Origin: Erginobacter sp964587835
GTDB taxonomy: Bacteria > Auribacterota > Erginobacteria > Erginobacterales > Erginobacteraceae
Reading direction: 5' to 3'
Length of the DNA stretch: 63,639 bases
Assembly (NCBI GenBank): GCA_964587835.1
Contig: CAZPMN010000012.1
Span: 1-63,639, forward strand
Of this stretch, positions 36,233 through 46,200 are shown one piece after another. The position numbers were made by a program, and so were the translations under genes. Positions within the stretch are counted from its first letter, which is position 1; every line of letters begins with the position of its first letter. The notes below the pieces were generated by a model, which saw only the letters and a program-made list of their open reading frames with translations, made no database searches and was not told the DNA's origin.

Positions 36233-37240
36233 ATGAACATCCGGGTCACCTATTACCACCGGCTGCCCCAGAGAGGGGATTACAGCATCGAGCGGGTGTT
36301 TGCCGCCGTCCGGGCCGGGCTGCCGGACGGAATCGCGGTCAGGATGGCCGTCTGCCGTTTCCCCAGCCGGGGTTTTTTCCGGCGGCTGTACAATACGGTG
36401 GAGGCGGCCTTCCGACAGGGCGACGTCAACCATATCACCGGTGATGTCCACTACCTAGCCCTGTTCCTGAGAAAAGAGCGGACCATCCTCACCATTCACG
36501 ATCTCAATACCATCCATCGGCTGCAGGGGTGGAAGAAAGCGATCTTCACCTTCTTCTGGTTCCGCCTGCCGGTCAGGCGGGCACGCCTGGTAACCGTAAT
36601 CTCCAGCGCCACCGGAACGGACCTCCGGCAAACTCTGGGCATCGACCCGGGGAAAGTCCGGGTAATCCACGATCCGGTGGCATCCTGTTTCCGATCTTCT
36701 CCCGGAAACTTCAACGGGGAAAAGCCGCGGATACTTTTCGTGGGGACGGGAGAGAACAAGAATCTGCCTCGGGCGGCCGCGGCCCTGGCCGGGATACCTT
36801 CCCACCTGCGCATCATCGGGCGACTGAACCCGGGGCAGGTTGATTTCCTGCGCCGGCACTCCCTGGAATATTCCGCGGCGAACGGACTATCCAACGAGGA
36901 GATGGTCGCCGAATACCGCCGCTGCGACCTGCTCCTCTTCCCGTCGCTGTCCGAGGGTTTCGGCCTGCCGATCGTCGAGGCCCAGGCCACCGGGCGGCCG
37001 GTGGTGACCAGCGACCTTCCGCCAATGACGGAGGTGGCGGGAGGGTCCGCCTGCCTGATCGATCCCTGGGCCACGGAGAGTATCCGGCGGGGTATACTCC
37101 GGGTACTGGAGAATCAGGGCTATCGAGCGGAACTGGTGAAGAAAGGATTGGACAACGCCAAACGTTTCCGGGAAGACGTGATAGCGGGCCGGTACCTGTC
37201 GCTCTACCGGGAGATCGATGATGAATCTCAAGAAGCATAA
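36233..37240 (+). CDS. GT4/GT1 family glycosyltransferase
   Basis: 335 residues. GT-B fold with KPRILFVGTGENKNLPRAAAA starting the donor half and a clean EX7E element in FPSLSEGFGLPIVEAQATG. Short N-terminal acceptor domain. No ribosome binding site is evident (TAATAATAATG), so initiation may depend on low structure. Overlaps the next glycosyltransferase by 23 bp. Confidence 0.85.
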   Translation: MNIRVTYYHRLPQRGDYSIERVFAAVRAGLPDGIAVRMAVCRFPSRGFFRRLYNTVEAAFRQGDVNHITGDVHYLALFLRKERTILTIHDLNTIHRLQGWKKAIFTFFWFRLPVRRARLVTVISSATGTDLRQTLGIDPGKVRVIHDPVASCFRSSPGNFNGEKPRILFVGTGENKNLPRAAAALAGIPSHLRIIGRLNPGQVDFLRRHSLEYSAANGLSNEEMVAEYRRCDLLLFPSLSEGFGLPIVEAQATGRPVVTSDLPPMTEVAGGSACLIDPWATESIRRGILRVLENQGYRAELVKKGLDNAKRFREDVIAGRYLSLYREIDDESQEA

Positions 37241-38432
37241 CCAGGATAACCCTCCCTCCCCGGGCGTGGCAATCGTCCAGAGGTCCATCCACGGGAACCA
37301 GGGGGGGCTGGCCAACTTCACCGCGTTGCTCTGCGACGCTTTGGCCGACGCCGGAACCGGAACCGTTCTGGTCACCCGGATGGAGGGGAACCGGGAGGAG
37401 CTGCTCCTCCCGGAGCGGACGGAAGTCTCACTCGCCTTCGCCGGACGCCGCCACCCCTCCTCCCCCGCGGCCTTCTTCGACCGGCGCTTCTCCCGGACCG
37501 TGGAAAGCGCCTGCCGGGAGCACGGGTGCCGAGTGATCCACACGCAGGACCTCTGGACCCCGGAAGTCCACCTGGCGGCCCGGTCCGCCCGGAGACTGGG
37601 ACTGCCGCTGGTGATGTCCATTACCGGCACGCTCACCCCCTGGTCCCTGGACCACAAATCCGCGAAGAAGAAGCTGGGGTGGTTCATTTATCAGAAGCGG
37701 GACCTGGCGTCCGCGGCCGCCCTCCACGCCACTTCCCGCCGGGAAGCCGCCGATATCCGCCGGCTGGGGCTGACCAACCCGATCGCCGTCATCCCCCTGG
37801 CCGTCTCCCTCTCACCACCGCAAGAACGGGAAGATCAAGTCCCGGCCGGCCGGGATCGCACCCGGACGATCCTGTACCTCTCCCGGATCCACGAGAAGAA
37901 GGGGCTGATCCACCTGGTCCGGGCCTGGGACCTTCTCCGCCCCCGGGGGTGGCGGGTGGTGATCGCCGGCCAGGACGATTTTGGCTACCGGTCCGTCCTG
38001 GAGAAGGAGATCGGGGAGCGGGGCCTGGCCGGCGATTTCGTCTTCCGGGGCTTCGTCTCCCGGGAAGAGAAGGACCGCCTTTACCGCCAGGCCGCTCTCT
38101 TTGTCCTCCCTACCTACTCGGAGAATTTCGGGTTGGTCGTCCCCGAAGCCCTCTCCCGTTCGGTTCCGGTGATTACCACCACCGGCACCCCCTGGGAGGA
38201 CCTCAACACCCGCCGCTGCGGCTGGTGGATCGAGACCGGGACCGCTCCCCTGGCGGAAGCGCTCCGGGAGGCCTTCGCCCTCTCCGACGCGGAGCGGGCA
38301 GCGATGGGGGAAAGGGGCCGGCGGCTGGTGGAAGAGGAGTACTCCCCCCGGAAACTGGGAGAACGGATGCCGGCCCTCTACCGCTGGCTGACCGGGGACT
38401 CCTCTCCCCCGTCTTTCGTCATCTTTGACTGA
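37218..38432 (+). CDS. GT4 family glycosyltransferase
   Basis: 404 residues from ATG 37218; ATG 37221 is better spaced from GGGAGA. The donor domain begins RTILYLSRIHEKKGLIHLVR and has the EX7E element in LPTYSENFGLVVPEALSRS. Retaining glycosyltransferase acting on the lipid-linked repeat unit. Its 3' end overlaps the convergent O-antigen ligase-like gene by 14 bp, so there is no terminator between them. Confidence 0.87.
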   Translation: MMNLKKHNQDNPPSPGVAIVQRSIHGNQGGLANFTALLCDALADAGTGTVLVTRMEGNREELLLPERTEVSLAFAGRRHPSSPAAFFDRRFSRTVESACREHGCRVIHTQDLWTPEVHLAARSARRLGLPLVMSITGTLTPWSLDHKSAKKKLGWFIYQKRDLASAAALHATSRREAADIRRLGLTNPIAVIPLAVSLSPPQEREDQVPAGRDRTRTILYLSRIHEKKGLIHLVRAWDLLRPRGWRVVIAGQDDFGYRSVLEKEIGERGLAGDFVFRGFVSREEKDRLYRQAALFVLPTYSENFGLVVPEALSRSVPVITTTGTPWEDLNTRRCGWWIETGTAPLAEALREAFALSDAERAAMGERGRRLVEEEYSPRKLGERMPALYRWLTGDSSPPSFVIFD

Positions 38433-39906
38433 CCCGCCCGGCGGCCAAGGCCAGGAGAACGGTCAGAAGGAAGGCGTTAGCCGGGATGGAGAAATTGAAG
38501 CTGACCGCGCTCTGCAGGAACAGGGCCAGCACTCCCGCCGAACCGCCGGCGACCAGTGCCCGGCGGGATATCCTCCAGCCCCGGTCAGGGGAACGGATCG
38601 CGACCGGAGAGACCCCCTCCCGGCGTCCCGGTTTCCAGGACAGGACCAGCCAGAAGAAGGCGAGAAAGAAACCCAGGAGAGTCGCCCCACCCCAGGTTCC
38701 CGTCTCCGCCGCCGCCTGGAGATAATCGTTCTCAGCGTGGGTATAGGCATAGATCCACCAGCTGAACGACTTGTAGTGAGGGTAGACCCGGGCAAAGGTC
38801 CCCAGGCCGGTCCCGAGGAAGGGGAAATCCCGATAAATTCTCATGGCGTCTCCCCAAAGGGTCACCCGGACATTATTATCCCCCCTTCCGGCCACCACCG
38901 TTTCAAACCTCTGGACCAGGGGCCCGGGACCAAAGTAGATCAGGACCGCCGAGAACAGGATCAGGGCGGCGGCGAGCATCCCCACCGCCTTCCGGACGGA
39001 GAGAAGCCGGTAGCGCCGGGCCAGGGCGATGAAGCAGACGATCCCGAGGACCCCGGCGGCGATCCCCCCCCGGGAGAGGGAGAGGATAAGGGCAACCGCC
39101 ATAATCAGGACCAGGAAAGCAAGCAAACCCCACCGGGGATCGGTGCCGGCCAGGCGAGCCCGAAAGCTAATCTTATCCTGGCGGGAGCGGCGGGTGGGAT
39201 GGGAGAGGAGCAAGCCCAGGGCCAGCGGGATCACCATTATAATGTATCCCGCAAAGTGATTCCGATTGACGAAGGGTCCGAAGGGGCTCCCGAAGCGGAT
39301 TGAACGAAACCCGTAGATCCGGTCCGGGCAGGAATATTTCTGGAGGATGCCGATCACCGAGACCGCGAAACCGGTAACGATCACCGCCGTCGTCAACCTG
39401 GTGATGAAGAGGCGGCGGGAGCCGGAGACCGGGCGGTACTTGATCAGCGTGTAAAAGAAAAGAACGTAAGCCGCCAGCTTGAGCGTCTCCACCACGGTCT
39501 GCCACGGATATAAGGACAGGGTCTCCCAGGACCGCCCGTCCACCCGGGCGGTAAGAACCGCCGCCCGGCCGCTCAGCGACTGTTCGGAACGGAACGAATC
39601 AATCCAGGAGACCGGGAGAGGGGCCATCTGGACCAGGGGGGAAAGAAGATAGAGCAAGCCGAAACCGATCAGGACGTAAAAGGCCGCCGGGCGGGACGGC
39701 CCTGGTTCGGGATTCCCCGGAAGCAGTTTCCGGTGGAGATGGCCCACCGCGGCCAGGGCGAAACAACCCCCGGCCAGGATGGACCAGGCCCAGGTCTCCA
39801 CCGCCCCGAAGGCCAGGGGGGAAAAGACCAGAAGAAAGACCGTTCCCCACTCGATGACCGCCTCGCACACCCGCACCCCGGCCGGAACCTGCCTGACCCC
39901 GCTCAC
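38419..39906 (-). CDS. O-antigen ligase family membrane protein (WaaL/Wzy_C)
   Basis: 495 residues with about 10-12 membrane spans. The Wzy_C/ligase signature is visible: LILSLSRGGIAAGVLG, then a large loop with RVTLWGDAMRIYRDFPFLG-type sequence, GTFARVYP and YTHAENDYLQAAAETG, the conserved NDYLQ...ETG segment with His nearby. Such proteins join polysaccharide to a lipid or protein acceptor, or polymerise. With a separate Wzy-like gene at 20500, this one may be the ligase. Starts at GTG 39906 in a GTGA overlap with the methyltransferase. Confidence 0.85.
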   Translation of the reverse strand: MSGVRQVPAGVRVCEAVIEWGTVFLLVFSPLAFGAVETWAWSILAGGCFALAAVGHLHRKLLPGNPEPGPSRPAAFYVLIGFGLLYLLSPLVQMAPLPVSWIDSFRSEQSLSGRAAVLTARVDGRSWETLSLYPWQTVVETLKLAAYVLFFYTLIKYRPVSGSRRLFITRLTTAVIVTGFAVSVIGILQKYSCPDRIYGFRSIRFGSPFGPFVNRNHFAGYIIMVIPLALGLLLSHPTRRSRQDKISFRARLAGTDPRWGLLAFLVLIMAVALILSLSRGGIAAGVLGIVCFIALARRYRLLSVRKAVGMLAAALILFSAVLIYFGPGPLVQRFETVVAGRGDNNVRVTLWGDAMRIYRDFPFLGTGLGTFARVYPHYKSFSWWIYAYTHAENDYLQAAAETGTWGGATLLGFFLAFFWLVLSWKPGRREGVSPVAIRSPDRGWRISRRALVAGGSAGVLALFLQSAVSFNFSIPANAFLLTVLLALAAGRVSQR

Positions 39907-40598
39907 TGTCTGGCGGCCTCCTCCTCAGGATCACGCTGGCCAGTCGACCGGATGGGGAGAGGTTTGGCGGCCTCAACATAGATGCTCTCGGCGAGTTTCT
40001 CTTCCAGGTCGAGGGCGCCCGGATCAGGGATCCGGGTCCGGCCGGGAGGTAGGGAGGCCACCTCGGCAAAACCGTGGGCCTTGAGAAGACGGCAGAGTGA
40101 GTTCTCGTCATACATCCACAGATGCCCGCGCGGACCTGCCAGGCAGAGGGTCAGACGACCGGCCAGGGTTTCCGAAGGCGCCTGACTGAGGAAGGACGCC
40201 TCCATAAACCCATCCGCGTCCCCCGTCTCCAGGTACCGCCCGACCAGTCTGGCGAGGTCGGGGACGGCCAGCCGAATGATCCCACCGGGGGCGAGAACCC
40301 TTTTTGCCTCCTCGAGGAACAACCCGGCCCGGCGCTGGCCGAAATGCTCGAGCATATGGCTGCTGTAAAGTGCCCGTACCGAATCATCCGGCAGGGGCAA
40401 CCCCCGGACGGCGTCGCCGTACTCGATCTGATGTGACCGGGCAAACTCGATGAAAGCCACCTGCAAAGGATTGAGCAGCCGGGCCTTGCCGAGCAGGCCG
40501 GCCAGGAAAGGGACCTTCGCCAGCTTCAAACCGATCGAGTTGTCAAAGTTACGCCAGCCCGGCGTGGGGGACTGGCCGCAGCCAACGTTAATTTTCAT
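39903..40598 (-). CDS. SAM-dependent methyltransferase, type 11
   Basis: 231 residues from ATG 40598; TTG 40601 is in frame. Begins directly with motif I, KINVGCGQSPTPGW, as in short O-antigen methyltransferases, then ALYSSHMLEHFGQ and GGIIRLAVPDL. Immediately upstream is the hairpin that terminates the propeller gene, so its own promoter must lie in or very near that hairpin, or it depends on read-through. Confidence 0.82.
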   Translation of the reverse strand: MKINVGCGQSPTPGWRNFDNSIGLKLAKVPFLAGLLGKARLLNPLQVAFIEFARSHQIEYGDAVRGLPLPDDSVRALYSSHMLEHFGQRRAGLFLEEAKRVLAPGGIIRLAVPDLARLVGRYLETGDADGFMEASFLSQAPSETLAGRLTLCLAGPRGHLWMYDENSLCRLLKAHGFAEVASLPPGRTRIPDPGALDLEEKLAESIYVEAAKPLPIRSTGQRDPEEEAARQ

Positions 40599-40612
40599 CA
40601 ATCAAAAGAAAA

Positions 40613-40640
40613 GCCGGGCCCCGACAGGTCGGGGCCCGGC
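40613..40640. terminator. Strong bidirectional intrinsic terminator
   Basis: Perfect 13-bp stem GCCGGGCCCCGAC / GTCGGGGCCCGGC. On the minus strand it follows the propeller gene stop (40666) by 25 nt and is trailed by TTTTCTTTTG; on the plus strand it is trailed by TTTCTGTTGGTTTTTG. Confidence 0.85.
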
Positions 40641-40665
40641 TTTCTGTTGGTTTTTGTTTTACGGT

Positions 40666-42012
40666 TTAGTAGGACGTTGCGCCGTCAACGATGTCACCCG
40701 TAGCGGGATAGTCGACGTAGCCGGCACCGCTGGCACCGTAGTACCACCACCAACCCGTGCTCGACCGGTACTGGACCAGGTCGGCCGCGCCGTCGGCATT
40801 AACATCAGCCACGGCCGGGCTGTCGCCCACAGCGCCCCAGAACTTGTTCACGAGCCCACGGACATACCAGGTCCGGTTGCTCGGACGGTAGACCGCGATA
40901 TCGGTGATACCGTTGCCGTCGTAGTCCATCGGCATCGGGATGTCTCCGGGGATCCCCCAGAAGCGGTTGGCGCTTCCGGTGATTTCCCATTTGAACATCG
41001 AACCGCTCGGCACCGCCAGGGCGGTGTCGGTGGTCCCGTCACCGTCGTAATCTCCGGGAACCGGGATCGCGCCGTCCACCTGCAGGAAGGAGATGGCGGT
41101 GATATCCTTGATCCGCCAGATCCCGTCAGAGGGACGGTAGGTCGCCAGGTCGGCGGTGTGGTCGCCGTCGTAGTCTCCCGGAGCCGGAATGTCTCCGGCA
41201 GCCCCGTGAGTCTCCCCGTTGATGATCGGGGTCAGGTCTATCTGGGCGGCATACCAAGTTCCGGCGCTGGCGTCGAAGTAAGCCAGGTCGGCAATCCCGT
41301 CGCCGTCGTAATCGCCCGGGCAGGGGATGTCGTTGGCCCCGCCGCCGTAGTTCACGTCGGTGGCGATGGCGTTGACGTTCCAGTTTCCGGTGGCCGGGTC
41401 GTAAGTGGCCAGGTCACTGTCGCCGTCGGCGTCGTAGTCGTCCCAGTCAATGACCAGGTGGACCGGGGTCGGCCCAATAACCAGGGCCGGAGTCGGAGTC
41501 GCGGTCGGAGCGACCGGGGCGTCGTGCCCGACGATCACAACGTCGTCGATGTAGAGGTCGGTACCGTTGGCGAGGTCCTTATAGGTAAATTCAACCTGCT
41601 GACAGGTGCTGGGGTTGAGGGCCAGCGGGCCGTAGGTCACGCCGGTGCTGGGGATATTGTAGATCATCGTCACTGTGGCCCAGGTCGAGCCGTCGTATTC
41701 CCGAACCTGCAGCGCGCTGCTTGGGTTGGCGGCCAGAGCCTGCATCCAGAACTGGACGGAGGTTCCGCCGGCGCCGGCGTTCAGCGGCGTCAGGATCATG
41801 TCACCGTATCTGTCCAGGGTGACGGAGGGGGCCGCCGCGCCGAAGTAAGTCATTTCGGCGTCGGAATCTTGGCCGCAGTAAAAAAAGCTCCAGCCTAAAG
41901 GCCGGACCCCATTTTGATAATTGTCAAAACCTTCCGAGATGTCCGCCTCCGCCGTCAGGGCGAAGGAAAACATCAAAGCCACTGTTACCGCTACCACCCA
42001 CGCATACTTCAT
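40666..42012 (-). CDS. Secreted six-repeat propeller protein (DxDxDG repeats)
   Basis: 448 residues. Signal peptide (VVAVTVALMFSFALTAEA), an N-terminal domain (about 24-165) starting EGFDNYQNGVRPLGWSF that has a close relative inside the giant protein (about residues 1127-1265 there), a short Pro/Thr linker (PTATPTP), then six repeats with calcium-loop motifs DYDADGDSD, DYDGDGIAD, DYDGDHTAD, DYDGDGTTD, DYDGNGITD and DVNADGAAD, each with a GxW strand. This resembles FG-GAP/VCBS beta-propellers. The C-terminus ends DGATSY, like DTFVTGATAY of the giant protein. Excellent ribosome binding site AAGGAGG. Probably secreted or surface bound; binding partner unknown. Confidence 0.8.
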   Translation of the reverse strand: MKYAWVVAVTVALMFSFALTAEADISEGFDNYQNGVRPLGWSFFYCGQDSDAEMTYFGAAAPSVTLDRYGDMILTPLNAGAGGTSVQFWMQALAANPSSALQVREYDGSTWATVTMIYNIPSTGVTYGPLALNPSTCQQVEFTYKDLANGTDLYIDDVVIVGHDAPVAPTATPTPALVIGPTPVHLVIDWDDYDADGDSDLATYDPATGNWNVNAIATDVNYGGGANDIPCPGDYDGDGIADLAYFDASAGTWYAAQIDLTPIINGETHGAAGDIPAPGDYDGDHTADLATYRPSDGIWRIKDITAISFLQVDGAIPVPGDYDGDGTTDTALAVPSGSMFKWEITGSANRFWGIPGDIPMPMDYDGNGITDIAVYRPSNRTWYVRGLVNKFWGAVGDSPAVADVNADGAADLVQYRSSTGWWWYYGASGAGYVDYPATGDIVDGATSY

Positions 42013-42039
42013 AAACCTACCTCCTTCCGGTTTCTACCC

Positions 42040-42056
42040 ACGGGATTTAATCCCGT
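42040..42056. promoter_or_regulatory. Perfect palindrome in the leader of the propeller gene
   Basis: ACGGGATTTAATCCCGT, 8-bp arms around one base, 28 nt before the ATG at 42012 and just upstream of its ribosome binding site. A second palindrome, GGGAATTCCC, lies near 42107-42116. Either operator sites or an mRNA hairpin. Confidence 0.4.
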
Positions 42057-42150
42057 CTGTGATTCCCATCTATATAAAATGAGCCGATGGTTTAGTTTCC
42101 CACGCAGGGGAATTCCCGTCAAGAAAAAATTGCATTTTTTTAAATTTTTT

Positions 42151-42179
42151 TTGAACCATTTATCTCTTCTCCTTATATG
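42151..42179 (+). promoter_or_regulatory. Sigma-70-like promoter for the FkbM gene
   Basis: TTGAAC (42151-42156), 17-nt spacer, TATATG (42174-42179) in a very AT-rich gap with T-runs just upstream. Predicted leader is about 60 nt and includes GGAGGAGAG before ATG 42249. Confidence 0.55.
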
Positions 42180-42248
42180 CTATTATCTCCGTATCTATAG
42201 CCGGAACTTCGGCGATATGCTGCTTCTCTTCGGCGGAGGAGAGACAAT

Positions 42249-43151
42249 ATGACAGACACAATTCTGTGGATGGCGGCCCTGGCGCAACGCTTCTTACCCC
42301 GGGGCAAGGGAGCGGTGCCCCGCTGGCTGGGTCGGACTTTCGCGAGCGGTCGCGAGCAGATGCTAACGCGCCACGGCGCGCGGCTGGCTCTGGCGCGGGA
42401 CAGTTTCGACGTCTATGCCTCGATGCGGCTGAACGGCAATGCCTGGGACTATCACGATTTCTGCAAATGCCTGGCCGGACTTCCGGACGGGGCCACCTTC
42501 TACGACGTGGGTGCTAACGTCGGATATTTCTCTATCGAGGTCGCCGCGGTAACCCGCGAAGCCGTGCAAGTCGTCGCGTTCGAACCCCAACCGAGCCTGG
42601 CCGGCGCCATTCGGAGGTCGGTCGCGCTGAACGGATTCAGCAGGGTGGAGGTTCGGGAAGTCATCGTCGGTGATCACGACGGGGAAGCCGACCTCTTCCT
42701 GGCCCCGGCATCGATCCACGCCAGCGCTGTCGCCGATTCCAGCCGGCCGGCGGTGGGTGTCGAGCGCCGGGAGATGATCTCGCTCGACCGAGCGGTACCC
42801 GGAGGCCTGGCCCCCCCGGATTTGATCAAGATCGACGTTGAGGGAAGCGAGCATCTCGTGCTCGACGGGGCCCGACGAACGATCGCCGAGCACAAACCCC
42901 ATATGTTCCTTGAGTATATGAGCTGGGCGGATCCCGGCACGCGGATTCGGTCACGCCTCGAACGGATCCTGTCTGCACACCCGGAATACCTGCTGGCGGG
43001 TGATCCCAACAATGACCGGGCCGCGCAGTACCAGAATACCTGGTACCAGATCACCGACGACGAGGGGTGGCGAGACGCGCACGCCGTGTTCCTGCTCAAC
43101 CGGACCCGGCCGCTCCGCGATCCCGCCTTTTTTCAATCGGTACTGCCGTAG
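42249..43151 (+). CDS. FkbM family methyltransferase between two propeller genes
   Basis: 300 residues. Motif I TFYDVGANVGYFSIEVA near 85, AFEPQPSLAGAIRRSVALN and LIKIDVEGSEHLVLDGA near 195: full FkbM pattern. Good ribosome binding site and its own promoter. The gene stands alone, on the opposite strand to both flanking propeller genes, with bidirectional terminators at 40613 and 43226 isolating the block. Its sequence lacks the CCCGGG-rich style of neighbours, a hint of transfer, though I could not measure codon use. It may methylate a glycan on the flanking secreted proteins, or the exopolysaccharide. Confidence 0.85.
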   Translation: MTDTILWMAALAQRFLPRGKGAVPRWLGRTFASGREQMLTRHGARLALARDSFDVYASMRLNGNAWDYHDFCKCLAGLPDGATFYDVGANVGYFSIEVAAVTREAVQVVAFEPQPSLAGAIRRSVALNGFSRVEVREVIVGDHDGEADLFLAPASIHASAVADSSRPAVGVERREMISLDRAVPGGLAPPDLIKIDVEGSEHLVLDGARRTIAEHKPHMFLEYMSWADPGTRIRSRLERILSAHPEYLLAGDPNNDRAAQYQNTWYQITDDEGWRDAHAVFLLNRTRPLRDPAFFQSVLP

Positions 43152-43225
43152 CCCGGCACCAGAACGCCGGGCGGAGCCGACAGTTCGAATCGCGGTCGCC
43201 GGACCGCCGATAAATGGCGCAAACA

Positions 43226-43261
43226 AAACGGCGCGGCGGATGACCATCCGCCGCGCCGTTT
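43226..43261. terminator. Strong bidirectional intrinsic terminator
   Basis: A 17-bp perfect stem, AAACGGCGCGGCGGATG / CATCCGCCGCGCCGTTT, centred between the FkbM stop (43151) and the giant gene stop (43287). T-runs follow in both directions (TTTTG on the plus strand, TTTTGTTTG on the minus). Confidence 0.85.
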
Positions 43262-43286
43262 TGACCTCAACTGTCTTTGCTTATGA

Positions 43287-46200
43287 TCAGTAGGCCGTCG
43301 CCCCGGTGACGAAGGTGTCGGTGGACTGGATGGCGAAGTTGACGCTGTAGTTGGGCCCGGAGGAGGAATAGATCCACCAGTCGTTGTCCCGCGGCCGGAA
43401 GACGGTCGGGTCGGCCGAACCGTCCCCGTCGAAGTCACCCACCGCCGGGAGGTCGGAGAGTGAGGGAGCCCCCCAGCGCACCGTGACCGAATAGTCGGTC
43501 AGCAGGCTCCGGATGAACCAGTATCCGGAGGAGAGCCGGTAGACACCCAGTTCCGTAGTCCCGTCCCCGTTGTAGTCCATCGGCATCGCCGCGTCACCGG
43601 CCACGAACCACCGGCGGTAATCGACTCCCCGGACATACCAGTTGCCATCCGCCGGACGGAGCATCGCGATGTCGGTCGTCCCGTCACCGTTGTAGTCCCC
43701 GGGAACCGGAACATCGCCGGCGATACCCCAGTGGGCCACAGTGAGTCCCCTGATCCACCAGCGGTTGGTGGAAGGCCGGAAGACCGCCAGGTCGGCGGTC
43801 CGATCGCCGTCGTAGTCGCCCGGAACCGGGACGTCGCCCCACTCTCCCCAGACCATACCGGTGGTGATCACATCACCGTCGGAGCGGATCAAATTCCACT
43901 CCCCGCTGAACCGGTCGAAGTAGCCGAGATCGGCCGTCCCGTCCCCGTCATAGTCCCCGGGGGCGGGGATGTCTCCGGCCCCGCCGCCCCAGACCAGACC
44001 CGTGGTAACACCGCGGATATTCCACTCCCCGGTCTCGGGTTCGTAGACCGCGATGTCGCTGTCCCCATCGCCGTCGTAGTCGTCCCAGTCCACCACCAGG
44101 TGCGGCGGGGTGGAGGCCACCACCGGCGTCGCCGTCGGCGGCGCGGTCGGCGGCGGGGTGTGGTAACCGGCCGGGGTCAGGGTCGGCGAAGCGGCCGGCA
44201 GCGGGGTCGCGGTGGTCGGAGGCCGGACCGTGGGTGTCGCGGTCGGCTGCGGGGTGGCGCTCGGAGTCGGGGTCGGCGTGGTCAGGTGCCCGTACTTCTC
44301 GATCCGGGAGATGAAGAAATCATTCCCTCCCCCGCCGGAAATGCCCTGGTAGGCATTGGCCACCGGAAAATCAGTGGAGGCGGTCTCCCCCACCAGGTAG
44401 ATACGGCCCGAGCCGTCCAGGGCCGACGCTTGGCAGGAATCCATCCCGCTCCCTCCCAGGTAGGTGGAGTAAACCAGGGTATCCCCCGCGGCGTTGAGGC
44501 TGGCCGCGAAGGCGTCCCGGGCACCTCCCCCGTGGGCCGCCTGGTAAGGCCGGTAGAGCGGGAAATCTGCCGAGGTCGTCCACCCGGCCAGGTAGATGTA
44601 TCCGTCCTGGAGAACCCCCCGTTTGGCCCGGTCCTCTCCGCTCCCGCCCAGATAGGTCGAATAAACCAGGCTGCCGCCGTCGGAAGCTATCCGGGAGACA
44701 AAGGCGTCGCCGTAAGTGCTGCCCCCGGCCAGGGCCGCCTGGTAGGCGTCCTGAAGCGGGAAGTCGGAGGAGAGGGTATTCCCGGAGACGTAGGCTTCTC
44801 CGCTGGAGTGGACGGCGATCCCCTCTCCCTGCTCCTTGCTCGCGCCCCCGAGGTAGGTGGAATAGACCAGGGCGGAGGAGGCGTTGGTGGTGAGCTTGCT
44901 GACGAAAACATCATCCAGCCCGCCCCCGAAGGCCGCCTGGAAGGCGGCAACGGTCGGAAAATCCTCCGACTCGGTATTCCCGGTGATATAAACCACCCCT
45001 TCTCCATCCACGGCAATCGCCCGGGCCCGGTCGGCGGCCGCTCCGCCCAGGAAGGTCGAGTATTCCAGGGAGGAACCGTCGGCGGACATCCGGGCGACAA
45101 AAGCGTCCACAAAGGAGGTCCCTCCGTGTGAGGGTTGGTAGGCGTTCACGGTCGGGAAGTCGGCGGAGAGGGTAAATCCGGCCAGGTAGGGAGACCCGTC
45201 CGCGGCCAGCGCAATCGCTATCCCGTGGTCCTCCCCCGATCCGCCCAGGTAACTGGAGAAGTTGAGGGTCGAACCGGTCGGGGAGAGCTTGGCCACGAAG
45301 GCATCCCGGGTCTCCCCGGCCAGGGCCGCCTGATAGGGGTTGGCGGTCGGGAAATCCAGCGAATCGGTGTAGCCCAAGATCAGGGCGTTCCCTTCCCCAT
45401 CCACGTCGATCGAGATGCCCACGTCGTCAAGCGTGCCGCCGAGATAGGTGCCGTAAAGCAGGCTCTGGCCGTCGGCGGAAAGCTTGGCCACAGCCGTATC
45501 CCAGTTCCCGGTCGCGGCGGCCTGATAGGCCGTGGCGGTGGGGAAGTCGCTGGAGTCGGTGGCCCCGATCACGTAAGTGCAGTTAGACGAATCGACAGCG
45601 ATGCCGTACCCCTTGTCCAGTCCGGTGCCCCCCAGGTAGGTCGAGTAGTCGAGGACCAGGTAGTAGTTGTAGTTGTCCGGAGTCGGGGTCGGGCTCGGCG
45701 GAACCACGGTCGGGGTGGAGGTCGGAGGCGCGGAGGGGGTAGCCGTCGGCGGGGCCGTTGGTGTAACCGTAGGTTGTGCGGTCGGAGTAACCGTCGGCTG
45801 GGCCGTCGGAGTAGCCGTGGGTTGCGCAGTCGGGGTAGCGGTCGGTTGTGCGGTCGGGGTCGGAGTTACGCTGGGCGTGGCGGTCGGCGGCGCGGTCGGG
45901 GTCGCAGTCGGCTGGGCAGTTGGAGTAGCAGTCGGCTGGGCCGTCGGTGTAGCCGTGGGCGGAACGGTCGGCGTCGCGGTCGGAGGAGCTGTCGGCGGCG
46001 CGGTCGGGGTAGCGGTCGGCTGGGCAGTCGGAGTGGCCGTGGCCGGCGCCGGGGTCGGAGTAGCCGCCCCGCAGGGGGCGTTCATCACCACGTCGTCCCA
46101 CCAGACCAGGATCTGGGCGGAGGCGTTGTTCCCGTTCTGCCCCTCGTAGCGCAGGCGGATCTGGTAGGTGTCGTCGGTGGTGAAAGCCGCACTGATATCC

